Origin: Sphaerochaeta sp.
Lineage (GTDB): Bacteria > Spirochaetota > Spirochaetia > Sphaerochaetales > Sphaerochaetaceae
Length of the DNA stretch: 21,117 nt
Assembly: GCA_023228445.1 (NCBI GenBank)
Contig: JALOBD010000015.1
Coordinates: forward strand, 1 to 21,117
Direction: 5' to 3'
Positions 14,155 through 21,117 of this stretch are shown piece after piece (the stretch's first letter is position 1; each line of letters starts with the position of its first letter). A program made the translations under genes and the position numbers. The notes beneath the pieces are model-generated. The model ran no database searches, was not told where the DNA came from, and saw only the letters and a list, made by a program, of their open reading frames with translations.

Positions 14155-15108
14155 TCAGAGGAGGGCTGCGATCTGGCTCTCATCCAGCGTCAGGCTGCTG
14201 GCGCTCAGCGTATCAGTGATCTGTTCGACCCGACTGGAGCCAGCGATGGCGATGGTCGGGTTCTTTTGGCTGGTCAGGAAGGCGATGACCACCGCCGCCG
14301 GACTCACCCCCAATTCCTCGCTCAAAGCGCGCACTTCGGGCACCAGGGCCCGGTTGCGTTCGGTGAGGAAGCGACGCCGTCCCGTCTCGCTCATGCCCTC
14401 CTCATCGCCTGCGATGAGCTTGGAGAAGAGACCCTTGGCTTGGGGAGCGAAGGCCATGACGGGAAAGTTGTGGTCGGTGTACCACGCCTGTTCACTCTCG
14501 TTCATGCACACCAGGGTATCGTCGCCCCAGATCTCGGGGGTGCAGTGGGCGAGGCTCCACTGGATCTCGCTGATGATAAACGGCGTCTTGCCTCGTGCCG
14601 TTGCCCAGGTGTTGGCCGCTTCGATGCGGGCAGTGGTCCAGTTCGATGCACCAAGGTGGCGCACCAGCTTCTTGTCGACCAGGATTTGGGCCAGATCGAT
14701 GATCTCATCAGCACCCATGGCTGGGTTGTCGCGGTGGAAGAACCAGATATCCAGTGTGTCGGTCTTCAGCTGATCGAGGCTTCGATTGATGTCGTCCATC
14801 ATCTCGCGCTCGCTGATCCGGCTTCGGTGCATATCATCCTTATGGGGGTGACAGCCCTTGCTGGCGATCACCAGTTGCTCCCTCATGCCGTTGGCAGCCA
14901 GCCACCGGCCGATGACCTGTTCGCTGGTCGACGGTTCTCCCGCCTTGTCTTGTCCGTAGATGGCGGCGGTGTCGAGGAGGTTCCCCCCGCTCTCAACGTA
15001 GATATCCAGTTGTTTTTGTGCCGTCGCTTCGCTGATGGCCGCCCCATAGTGGTCGCAACCAAGGGCGATTTGTGCAAGGCGCATGGTGTGAACGTCAATG
15101 TATTTCAT
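14155..15108 (-). CDS. Aldo/keto reductase
   Basis: An NAD(P)H-dependent oxidoreductase of the AKR superfamily with a TIM barrel; the substrate cannot be told. The 317-residue product has the tetrad D46 and Y51 in LLDTAAIYG, K84 in IASKGCH and H125 in IWFFHRDNP. Later SNWTTARIEAA and QWSLAHCTPE motifs are present, and the phosphate-binding end is IAGSSRVEQITD. The start ATG shares one base with the stop of the upstream VIT1 gene (TGATG), so translation is probably coupled. It is tail to tail with xylA, which by itself does not show a role in xylose metabolism. Confidence 0.9.
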   Translation of the reverse strand: MKYIDVHTMRLAQIALGCDHYGAAISEATAQKQLDIYVESGGNLLDTAAIYGQDKAGEPSTSEQVIGRWLAANGMREQLVIASKGCHPHKDDMHRSRISEREMMDDINRSLDQLKTDTLDIWFFHRDNPAMGADEIIDLAQILVDKKLVRHLGASNWTTARIEAANTWATARGKTPFIISEIQWSLAHCTPEIWGDDTLVCMNESEQAWYTDHNFPVMAFAPQAKGLFSKLIAGDEEGMSETGRRRFLTERNRALVPEVRALSEELGVSPAAVVIAFLTSQKNPTIAIAGSSRVEQITDTLSASSLTLDESQIAALL

Positions 15109-15986
15109 CAGATTTCAATCCCCAGGAATCGTTTGACAAGGATTCCAATTCCGAACGATATGGCTGCGACGCCAAGGCTGATCGCCGCCATCTCCCCAAA
15201 GCGTCTGCCGAAGGGCAGATCCTTTGCCACTGAGATATAGTAGGTGAAGAGCAGGATAATGACCACCACGATCGTGAGCATCACCGCGAGGCTGACGAAG
15301 GGGTTTTGGAAGACCAAGTACGGGGTGATCATGGCAGCGACGGTAAAGAGGTAGGCGATACCGGTGTACATGCTGCTCTTGGCGGCATTCTCCTCGCCGC
15401 TGTTCTTGGTGGAGAGGTACTCGCTTGAGGCCATCGACAGGGTGGCTGAGATGCCGGTGATGAGGCCCGAGAGGGCGATGAGGCGGTTGTTGGCCAATGC
15501 GAAGGTGAGGCCGGCGAGCGTGCCGGAGAGTTCGACCAGCGCATCGTTGAGACCCAGCACCATCGAGCCTACGTACTGCAGACGCTGCTCGTCGAGCATG
15601 GCCAAGAGGCTCTGTTCGTGGCGCTGTTCGTCATCGGCGATCTGCTTGGCCTGGGGCAGCTCTCTCATCATCTGTGTATACCCCTCGATGGCCTTGTCCT
15701 CACCCATTTCCATCCGCTTGAGTACGAAGGTATAACCGAGGAGTGTGGCCAGAAGGGTGTAGAAGAAGACCTTGAACCGGTTGGGCTTGACCTCCGTTTG
15801 GGTCAGTTTCTCCCAGATCTTGGCATGGCGTTGTTCCTCTTCGGCGATTCGCAACAGGATCGTACTGTCATCCTTGTCCTTCACCCGCTTGGCAAGGCGG
15901 GTGTAGATGAGGTGTTCGGTCAACTCGTTTCTCTGCATTGTCAACAGCGCCTTGTGTGTCCCGGCGCTCAATGATGGTGTCTCCAT
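15108..15986 (-). CDS. mbfA: Ferritin-like / VIT1 (CCC1) fusion, MbfA-type iron transporter
   Basis: The 292-residue protein has a ferritin-like N-terminal domain (about 10-135) and a VIT1/CCC1 membrane domain (about 136-292). The di-iron site carries E21 and E24 in NELTEHL and two ExxH motifs, EQRH at 51-54 and 120-123. The membrane half has about five segments and the VIT signature VLGLNDALVELSGTLAGLTFAL. MbfA proteins of rhizobia export or store iron and protect against iron and peroxide stress (family knowledge); manganese is also possible. ATG 15986 follows CAGGAGAG. It is first in an operon with the aldo/keto reductase. No Fur-type box is evident. The symbol rests on domain order alone. 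Confidence 0.85.
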   Translation of the reverse strand: METPSLSAGTHKALLTMQRNELTEHLIYTRLAKRVKDKDDSTILLRIAEEEQRHAKIWEKLTQTEVKPNRFKVFFYTLLATLLGYTFVLKRMEMGEDKAIEGYTQMMRELPQAKQIADDEQRHEQSLLAMLDEQRLQYVGSMVLGLNDALVELSGTLAGLTFALANNRLIALSGLITGISATLSMASSEYLSTKNSGEENAAKSSMYTGIAYLFTVAAMITPYLVFQNPFVSLAVMLTIVVVIILLFTYYISVAKDLPFGRRFGEMAAISLGVAAISFGIGILVKRFLGIEI

Positions 15987-16004
15987 ATGGCTCTCCTGAG
16001 CGAT

Positions 16005-16033
16005 AGTATAGCTTGTGTTGTATGAGAGGGCCA
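16005..16033 (-). promoter_or_regulatory. Possible promoter of the VIT1-fusion operon
   Basis: Minus strand: TATACT (16010-16005) is a good -10, but at 17 nt upstream only TGGCCC (16033-16028) is present, a weak -35. This may mean activator help or another start. Confidence 0.3.
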
Positions 16034-16041
16034 GTCTCGCC

Positions 16042-16070
16042 TTGACCGTAATTGTTTCTCTTTGTAGTAT
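16042..16070 (+). promoter_or_regulatory. Promoter of the TrpR/YerC-like gene (leaderless geometry)
   Basis: TTGACC (16042-16047), a 17-nt spacer, TAGTAT (16065-16070). Six bases (TATCGT) then lead to ATG 16077, so the predicted +1 is the A of the start codon. This is the cleanest of the three such promoters in the window. Confidence 0.65.
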
Positions 16071-16076
16071 TATCGT

Positions 16077-16379
16077 ATGAAAGAAGATACATCTGATGTG
16101 GCAATCGACGACCTGGTGAAGGTCTTCGCCGAGACCACCGAACCAGCCCAGATGGCCAAGCTGCTTGAGGAGATGCTCACCCCCAAGGAGCTGAAGGACC
16201 TGCACCTCAGGTGGAGCCTGATGAAGGATCTCTATCGAGGCAAGCCACAGCGGGAGATTGCAGCAGCCTACGGCATATCGCTGTGCAAGATCACCCGGGG
16301 TTCGAAGATCCTCAAGCAGCCGGACTCCTATACCAAGAGCCTGCTCAGTGATCGATACGATGACCATCTGAGGATTTAA
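16077..16379 (+). CDS. TrpR/YerC/YecD-family DNA-binding protein
   Basis: The 100-residue helical protein has the Trp repressor-like core LTPKELKDLHLRWSLMKDLY (35-53) and the helix-turn-helix GKPQREIAAAYGISLCKITRGSKILK (55-80). The ITRGS turn and recognition helix are typical of TrpR and YerC proteins. Whether it binds tryptophan is unknown, and no trp gene is nearby. No ribosome site precedes the ATG; the promoter's -10 box ends six bases upstream. It is divergent from the VIT1-fusion operon. It might repress itself or its neighbour, but I see no clear operator in the 90-bp gap. Confidence 0.88.
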   Translation: MKEDTSDVAIDDLVKVFAETTEPAQMAKLLEEMLTPKELKDLHLRWSLMKDLYRGKPQREIAAAYGISLCKITRGSKILKQPDSYTKSLLSDRYDDHLRI

Positions 16380-16394
16380 GGACAAAAATACACC

Positions 16395-16423
16395 TTTCAT
16401 TTTCTCTTCGGGTGTTCTACAGT
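16395..16423 (+). promoter_or_regulatory. Predicted promoter of the first Wzi-like gene
   Basis: TTTCAT (16395-16400), a 17-nt spacer, TACAGT (16418-16423). The predicted start near 16430 leaves a 21-nt leader that holds the AGGAG ribosome site. Confidence 0.45.
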
Positions 16424-16450
16424 AACAGAAGATCACCGAAAGGAGTGCCC

Positions 16451-18124
16451 ATGAAACGCTGTAGTGCTGCCGTCATGCTCATCGTGCTTTGCCTACATTC
16501 ATTGTTCGCAGTTGCTACCCCAGCCCAAATCCCATTGGACTCCCCGATCTACCAGGAGATGGACACCCTCTACCGCCTCACCGGCAGACCGCTTCCCTCC
16601 TCATCACGGCCATGGAACACCTATGAGGCACTCCAGATGCTGGAATCCGTTCCCACCGGCGGTCAGTATGCCGAGCTTCGCAACACCATCGCCGACCGAC
16701 TCAATGATACGTCGATCAAACGGGTGAGCGATACCTTCGCCTGGCGCATCACACCGACACTTGCCGTTGAAAGTTACATCCATACCAACCCCACAGGTTT
16801 CAAGACCTACGCCGATTGGATGTACAGCTATGATGAGCGCAAGCCGATGCTCGACCTCGATATCGCCATGCAGTACGGCGCCACCTTCTACTTTGCCACA
16901 TCATTGGAAGCGGGGGTGGGGGCGTACTCGGAGACGCTCGATCCCAAGCCGGGAGCCAGTACAACGTATGATGGACCCATCGGAGCATTGTTCGATGCGA
17001 AAACGGTTACTCTTGTCGACTCTGCATATTCTTACCGAGAAGTTTTTAATACGAACATCTACCGCAGTGGCCTGAACTTTGAGGCGGATTTTCCCCGCCG
17101 CTCCCAACTCACCGCAGCAGGGCCGTGGTGGGAGGTCACCCTGGGGCGCGGGCCGCGCAAGTGGGGCCACGGATTGACAGGGGATCTCATCATCGGCAGC
17201 CATATCTCCAACCACACGAGCCTGTCGGCGTCGTTCTTCACTCCCACAACAAAGATCCAATTCCTCTACCTCTTCTTCACCGACTTTATGACCAAGACAA
17301 AGAACCGGGTGTTCCTCGGCCACCGCTTTGAATTCCAACCGCTCTCCTGGGCGCGATTTACCATCAGTGAGAACATCATGGTCCTGGTCAACGGCATCTC
17401 GCCGGAGCTCTTCGACCCCACGTATATGTACCACAACGTGTACGACGAAGACTTTGCAAATGCCATCGCAGGGGTGGAGGCGGAGTTTGCCATTGCCAGC
17501 GGCCTCTCCTTCCACACCCAGGTCGCCCTCGACCAATTCCAACTCGCATCAGAGACGGGCAGCGAGGCAAATGCCCTGGCACTTTTGGCCAACCTCACCT
17601 ATTCGTGGCAACAACAGCGTGGATATTGGACCGGCCAGGCAGAATTTGTGATGATCGACCCGGCCTTCTACCGTCGTCATAAAGTGGACTTCCTGGTCGC
17701 CCGTGACCTCCTCAAGAATCAGCGCAGCGGGGTGGTGATCATCGATTATCTCGGCCATCGGTGGGGATCGGACAGCCTCGTCTACTCGGCGAACATCGGC
17801 TACTCCATCCCCAACCTGCTCGATGTGGCAGGCTCGGTGACGATCCATCGCCAAGGGGAGATGACCTACCGTGAGCCGCATGACTTTGGTAATAATTCAA
17901 GCCATCCCCCCGGTACCCTTGATGGGCCCCCTCCGTATGGCAATGACGTCACCGAACGCTTGATCGTCTCCCTCGCAGTCAGCTGGCAGACCCCCGTGAA
18001 GGGACTCTCCCTCCATAGTCAGGTCGATTGGATCGGACGGCGCGTATATCACAAGGCTGCCAAGAGTGCTACTCAGTATGCACAGGATCTGCAGATCACG
18101 GTCGGGGTCTCAAAGAGCTTCTAG
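16451..18124 (+). CDS. Wzi-like outer-membrane beta-barrel (capsule assembly family)
   Basis: ATG 16451 follows AAAGGAG and gives 557 residues. A signal peptide covers about 1-23 (MKRCSAAVMLIVLCLHSLFA, cut near AVA/T). An N-terminal helical part with PWNTYEALQMLESV precedes a long beta-rich region. Features common in Wzi proteins are seen, such as GRGPRKWGHGLTGDLIIG in the middle and LGHRFEFQPLSWARFTISE. The chain ends in Phe (VGVSKSF), as expected for a barrel inserted by BamA. In E. coli Wzi holds capsule at the cell surface (family knowledge). Its place ahead of a sugar-phosphate transferase supports a role in surface polysaccharide, but the family is diverse. Confidence 0.75.
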   Translation: MKRCSAAVMLIVLCLHSLFAVATPAQIPLDSPIYQEMDTLYRLTGRPLPSSSRPWNTYEALQMLESVPTGGQYAELRNTIADRLNDTSIKRVSDTFAWRITPTLAVESYIHTNPTGFKTYADWMYSYDERKPMLDLDIAMQYGATFYFATSLEAGVGAYSETLDPKPGASTTYDGPIGALFDAKTVTLVDSAYSYREVFNTNIYRSGLNFEADFPRRSQLTAAGPWWEVTLGRGPRKWGHGLTGDLIIGSHISNHTSLSASFFTPTTKIQFLYLFFTDFMTKTKNRVFLGHRFEFQPLSWARFTISENIMVLVNGISPELFDPTYMYHNVYDEDFANAIAGVEAEFAIASGLSFHTQVALDQFQLASETGSEANALALLANLTYSWQQQRGYWTGQAEFVMIDPAFYRRHKVDFLVARDLLKNQRSGVVIIDYLGHRWGSDSLVYSANIGYSIPNLLDVAGSVTIHRQGEMTYREPHDFGNNSSHPPGTLDGPPPYGNDVTERLIVSLAVSWQTPVKGLSLHSQVDWIGRRVYHKAAKSATQYAQDLQITVGVSKSF

Positions 18125-18141
18125 GAGGTATTGGAGGGGTG

Positions 18142-18231
18142 ATGAGTCTACATGAGAGTTCCGTAAGCCTTCAGGGTATGATACCATGGCCTGACGTTGT
18201 ATATCAGAGAATGAGGTGTGATCCGGTATGA
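18142..18231 (+). CDS. 29-codon upstream ORF coupled to the glycosyltransferase gene
   Basis: ATG 18142 follows GGAGGGG (18133-18139) and opens a 29-residue frame beginning MSLHESSVSLQGMIPW. Its TGA overlaps the start codon of the next gene in ATGA. The peptide has no signal or membrane segment and no known family. A good ribosome site plus the stop-start overlap suggests a leader peptide that couples or controls translation of the transferase. It could still be chance, because the downstream gene also has a weak GAGGTG site of its own. Confidence 0.4.
   Translation: MSLHESSVSLQGMIPWPDVVYQRMRCDPV
18175..18185. promoter_or_regulatory. Inverted repeat GGTATGATACC upstream of the sugar transferase
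   Basis: Arms GGTAT and ATACC surround a single G, and the element contains TATGAT, a good -10 hexamer. No matching -35 is found 16-18 nt upstream. It could be an operator over an internal promoter, or chance. Confidence 0.3.
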
Positions 18232-19607
18232 AACATAGCAAACGCTCGTTGCTTGCCATCCGCGTGGCCACAGACGTCGTTGCCGTCACCGCTTCCTGGC
18301 TTCTTGCAGGGCTTCTACGCTTCTATGTCATCCCTGGTGGTGACTCCTTCCAGTCGTTTTTATCGTACCTGCAGCTGGCAGGATATGTTGTGGTGTTCAA
18401 TCTCTACTTCATCAGCAGGAACGGCCTCTATGCCGATGACCTGGAGCACTCTTGGCGCAAGGAGACGACCGCGATGGTCTTCAGTACCTTTGAGGCGTTC
18501 CTCCTCCTGGTGGTCATGCTGTACTTTCTGTACTTGGGCAAGATCACTCGTATCGCCATCGGGATGCATCTGATTTTTTCGGTGGTCTTCCTGGTGACCG
18601 GACGAACCCTCGTTTTCAACTACGTCAAGAGAGCATACGCAAAAGGCAAATACACGCGCAGAATTTTGTTGGTGGGGTTTGGCGAAAATTTGACGAACTT
18701 TGAACGAGATTTACGCAGTGATACGGTGAAGGGCATCACCGTAGTGGGCCAGTACGATGGCTCAGGTGGCCCGATCGGTCAGGTCAAGCAGCTGGACGGA
18801 GCGTTGCTCCGCGATGTGGTGGAAGTGCAGAAGCCCGATCTGGTGGTCATCGGCTATCCCCCGGCAGAACAGCATCATCAACGGACCATGATAGGGCAGG
18901 CAGTGGATCTCTTGAATGAACGGGTGGTCATGCTGCCCAACCTCCCTGAATCCTATATCGGTACAAAGGTCTCGGACTTTCGATGGACACCGATGTTCAC
19001 CCTCAATGCCGCCGAGATGGGGGTGTTCCAACGGATGATCAAGCGGAGCTTCGACTTCGTCGCCAGCTTGTGTGCACTGATCATCCTCTCCCCGCTGCTC
19101 GCTCTCATCGCCCTGATCATCAAGCTCACCTCACCGGGACCGGCGATCTTCAAACAGCAGCGCGTCACCCGTGATGCCGAGATCTTCACCATGTACAAGT
19201 TCCGCTCGATGCGCACTGATATGAGCGAGGGGGAGAAGGCGCGGTGGACGGTGGAGGATGATCCGAGGGTGACCAAGATCGGAAAGTTCATCCGAAAGAC
19301 GAGCATCGATGAGCTGCCCCAACTCTTCAACGTCCTGGGCGGCTCCATGAGCCTGGTCGGGCCACGGCCCGAGCGACCTGAGCTGGTGGAGCAGTTCAAC
19401 GACGAGATTCCCGGCTACCGGCTCCGTCACCGCTTCAAGGCGGGGATCTCCGGGTGGGCACAGGTCAACGGGTGGAGGGGGGACACCTCCCTTGAGCGAC
19501 GGATCGAGTTCGATCTCTACTACATCCGCAACTGGAGCCTCTTCTTCGATATGAAGATTGTCCTATTCACCTTCCTCAAAGGTTTTGTCAATGAAAATGC
19601 ATATTAA
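18228..19607 (+). CDS. Polyprenyl-phosphate sugar-1-phosphate transferase (WbaP/WcaJ family)
   Basis: Transfers a hexose 1-phosphate from a nucleotide sugar to undecaprenyl phosphate, the first step of exopolysaccharide or O-antigen synthesis. The 459-residue protein has about four N-terminal membrane segments (10-130), a CoA-binding-like cytoplasmic domain with ILLVGFGENL (146-155), and a membrane re-entry helix at about 283-300. The catalytic domain carries TSPGPAIFKQQRVTRD (301-316), MYKFRSMRTDM (322-332), DELPQLFNVLGGSMSLVGPR (361-380) and GISGWAQVNGWRGDTS (406-421). Sugar specificity cannot be read, though glucose or galactose is usual in this family. The start overlaps the upstream ORF stop and its 3' end overlaps the next gene. 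Confidence 0.93.
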   Translation: MKHSKRSLLAIRVATDVVAVTASWLLAGLLRFYVIPGGDSFQSFLSYLQLAGYVVVFNLYFISRNGLYADDLEHSWRKETTAMVFSTFEAFLLLVVMLYFLYLGKITRIAIGMHLIFSVVFLVTGRTLVFNYVKRAYAKGKYTRRILLVGFGENLTNFERDLRSDTVKGITVVGQYDGSGGPIGQVKQLDGALLRDVVEVQKPDLVVIGYPPAEQHHQRTMIGQAVDLLNERVVMLPNLPESYIGTKVSDFRWTPMFTLNAAEMGVFQRMIKRSFDFVASLCALIILSPLLALIALIIKLTSPGPAIFKQQRVTRDAEIFTMYKFRSMRTDMSEGEKARWTVEDDPRVTKIGKFIRKTSIDELPQLFNVLGGSMSLVGPRPERPELVEQFNDEIPGYRLRHRFKAGISGWAQVNGWRGDTSLERRIEFDLYYIRNWSLFFDMKIVLFTFLKGFVNENAY

Positions 19608-20451
19608 TGGTGAATCCTCATCCCCGCTGAGGTGTTTCGTGTTGGTCGTGGCACTTTTTTTTGCCATCATGACGAGCGTGTGGGCGGGCAGTGAAGAGCT
19701 GAGAGCCGCGCTGCCGATGCTGAGCGACGCAGAGTATGAGCAGCTCTCCCGCACAGAGATGGTCTATGGGATCTCGCTCACTGGCCCACCGATCATCCGA
19801 TACTTCGTCCCCGGCACTGAAGCGGCAAGGCGTGCGCTCCTGGTCCAGGATATTGAGAAGGGCTTTGCACTGGGAGCGGTGAACTATATCCCCTATACCC
19901 CGGCACTGAAGGCGATGGACCAGGGAGAACGTCAGCTTGCCATCTTCAACAAGATTCGGGCCATCTCCACCCAGGAGGGGGTGACCTACATCTCCCATCG
20001 CGCGGGGGATAAGGAGCGGACTCTCATCGAACGCTCCTCCTACATGGAGGATGATCGGAACCTCAACCGGCTCCTTCCCGATCCCGTGGTGACGGTCTTT
20101 CCCCTGACCGCACACAGTTATGTCTACCAGCGTGACACCTCCTTCGGGGGTAATCGCTACGAACACACCTACACCAACAGCGACCGCGAGATCTTTGTGT
20201 CCATCGAGAACATCAGTTCGATGAAGGTGCTGGGTATCTTCACCGCGGTGAAGAGCGGACAGCTCTCCATGAACATGGGGACCTACCAGTTGGATGACGG
20301 GCTCCTGCTCGTCGCTCTCACCAGTATCGAAGGCCGTAATCCGACGGTCTCTGTCTTGGGCCTCAGCGTCGACCTTCCATCGGCGTTCAGGCGGCGTATC
20401 GTCGCAGTCCAGAATTGGCTGATCGACCAACTCAATACCATTGGTCAATAG
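19591..20451 (+). CDS. Secreted or periplasmic protein of unknown function in the polysaccharide operon
   Basis: ATG 19591 overlaps the end of the sugar transferase gene by 17 bp and gives 286 residues; a second in-frame ATG at 19597 is less well spaced from AAAGG. A signal peptide covers about 1-32 (CFVLVVALFFAIMTSV, cut near WA/G). The mature part includes TGPPIIRYFVPGTEAARRAL and a later beta-rich half (TVFPLTAHSYVYQRD onwards). I do not recognise the domain with certainty. It has no lipobox and no barrel-like end. Tight overlap with the transferase and 9 bp to the next gene suggest it works in the same envelope pathway, perhaps in the periplasm. Confidence 0.8.
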   Translation: MKMHINGESSSPLRCFVLVVALFFAIMTSVWAGSEELRAALPMLSDAEYEQLSRTEMVYGISLTGPPIIRYFVPGTEAARRALLVQDIEKGFALGAVNYIPYTPALKAMDQGERQLAIFNKIRAISTQEGVTYISHRAGDKERTLIERSSYMEDDRNLNRLLPDPVVTVFPLTAHSYVYQRDTSFGGNRYEHTYTNSDREIFVSIENISSMKVLGIFTAVKSGQLSMNMGTYQLDDGLLLVALTSIEGRNPTVSVLGLSVDLPSAFRRRIVAVQNWLIDQLNTIGQ

Positions 20452-20460
20452 GGATCCCAC

Positions 20461-21117
20461 ATGAAACGAATACCCATCGCTCTGTTGCTCGCCATCGCCG
20501 TTGCTTTCTCCCTCTCCCCGCTCTCGGCCGCCAATCATCTGTCGGTTCCGGTCGATCATCGGGTGTACAAGATTCTCGATAGTGGGCGCATCCGTGGCCT
20601 CTATGATGAGAACCTCATCTCGGTCAAGCCCTATACGGTGAGCACGGTGGTCACCCTGCTCAGTCAGATGATGGACAACCCAGCTTTATTGCAGGCGGGG
20701 GAGGGTGAGGAGATCGCACGCCTTCTTGAAGAGTTTGACACGGTCTATGGCAACTCCCCAAGCGGGCTCGATGAGATCTTCTCCACCGGGTACCTGCGCT
20801 TCCTCGACCCGGAGCGTACCCTTGGCGCCTCCTTTGGGATTCAGATCGATAGCAACCAGCGTGTGGACCTTGCTAACACCAAGCAGTATGACAGCCGAAA
20901 TGTGATCAAGGCGATCCTCCGGGGGGATATCGGGCCCAACATCTCCTTCAACATGGACTTTGGCCTGGCGATGGACAACCTGAATCCGTACCTCTTCCTC
21001 CCCAATGAATTCACCATCCCGGGTGAAGGCTTCTACTTGAATCTCTTGACCGGAGGAAGCCAGCCCCCTGATTTCCCCTTCGGGGGGTATTATCTCGGGT
21101 TGCTCTACAACCCCGAG
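20461..21117 (+). CDS. Second Wzi-like outer-membrane protein, 3' end outside the window
   Basis: ATG 20461 opens a frame of 219 codons that runs to the window edge without a stop. A signal peptide covers about 1-23 (KRIPIALLLAIAVAFSLSPLSA). The mature start SVPVDHRVYKILDSGRIRG, followed by KPYT and a helical stretch, resembles the N-terminal part of Wzi-type proteins. From about residue 105 it turns into beta-rich sequence (GYLRFLDPERTLGASFGIQI and onwards). It lies 9 bp after the previous gene, in the same operon, with only a weak AGGG ribosome site. It is probably a barrel working beside the first Wzi-like protein; the missing C-terminus prevents a firm call. Confidence 0.72.
   Translation, partial: MKRIPIALLLAIAVAFSLSPLSAANHLSVPVDHRVYKILDSGRIRGLYDENLISVKPYTVSTVVTLLSQMMDNPALLQAGEGEEIARLLEEFDTVYGNSPSGLDEIFSTGYLRFLDPERTLGASFGIQIDSNQRVDLANTKQYDSRNVIKAILRGDIGPNISFNMDFGLAMDNLNPYLFLPNEFTIPGEGFYLNLLTGGSQPPDFPFGGYYLGLLYNPE

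Overview
The window reads as chromosomal DNA of a free-living or gut-type spirochaete of the Sphaerochaeta kind. This is inferred from the gene set and style, not from a marker gene: a high-GC, densely packed chromosome with a patatin-barrel protein, Wzi-like outer-membrane proteins, short intergenic gaps and many overlapping gene ends. I see no insertion sequence, phage gene, CRISPR array or rRNA. One tRNA (Leu, anticodon CAA) is present.

Layout. 1-2380 (+): a coiled-coil protein whose stop overlaps the start of an MltG-type lytic transglycosylase. 2364-3285 (-): an ArsR repressor plus SdpI-like membrane protein operon with a strong promoter and palindromic operators. 3442-3526 (-): tRNA-Leu. 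3633-5663 (+): a secreted patatin domain joined to a predicted outer-membrane barrel. 5658-6713 (-): a membrane-anchored TPR-like protein. 6796-9794 (+): a queH - cls - rbsK-like operon that shares a symmetric -35 box with the TPR gene. 9806-10215: a small secreted protein gene (-) with its own strong promoter, a dyad across that promoter and a hairpin terminator. 10137-10460 is an AT-richer gap with a possible 15-codon ORF. 10461-14154: an AraC-type regulator (-) divergent from xylB-xylA (+), the D-xylose isomerase pathway. 14155-15986 (-): a ferritin-like/VIT1 fusion (MbfA type) coupled to an aldo/keto reductase. 16077-16379 (+): a TrpR/YerC-type regulator. 16451 to the window end (+): an envelope or exopolysaccharide block with a Wzi-like barrel, a 29-codon upstream ORF coupled to a polyprenyl sugar-phosphate transferase, an unknown secreted protein, and a second Wzi-like protein cut by the window edge.

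The regulatory DNA is the least expected part. Three plus-strand genes without a Shine-Dalgarno sequence (172, 6796, 16077) each have a sigma70-like promoter with a 17-bp spacer whose -10 box ends exactly 6 nt before the ATG, so the predicted transcription start is the A of the start codon. The AraC-type gene shows a weaker version. Genes with a good Shine-Dalgarno sequence do not show this layout. This points to leaderless mRNAs as a regular gene class in this genome. No complete new multi-gene system is evident. The best candidates for new biology are the leaderless promoters, the dyad-controlled small secreted protein, the wbaP upstream ORF and the Wzi-flanked envelope cluster.
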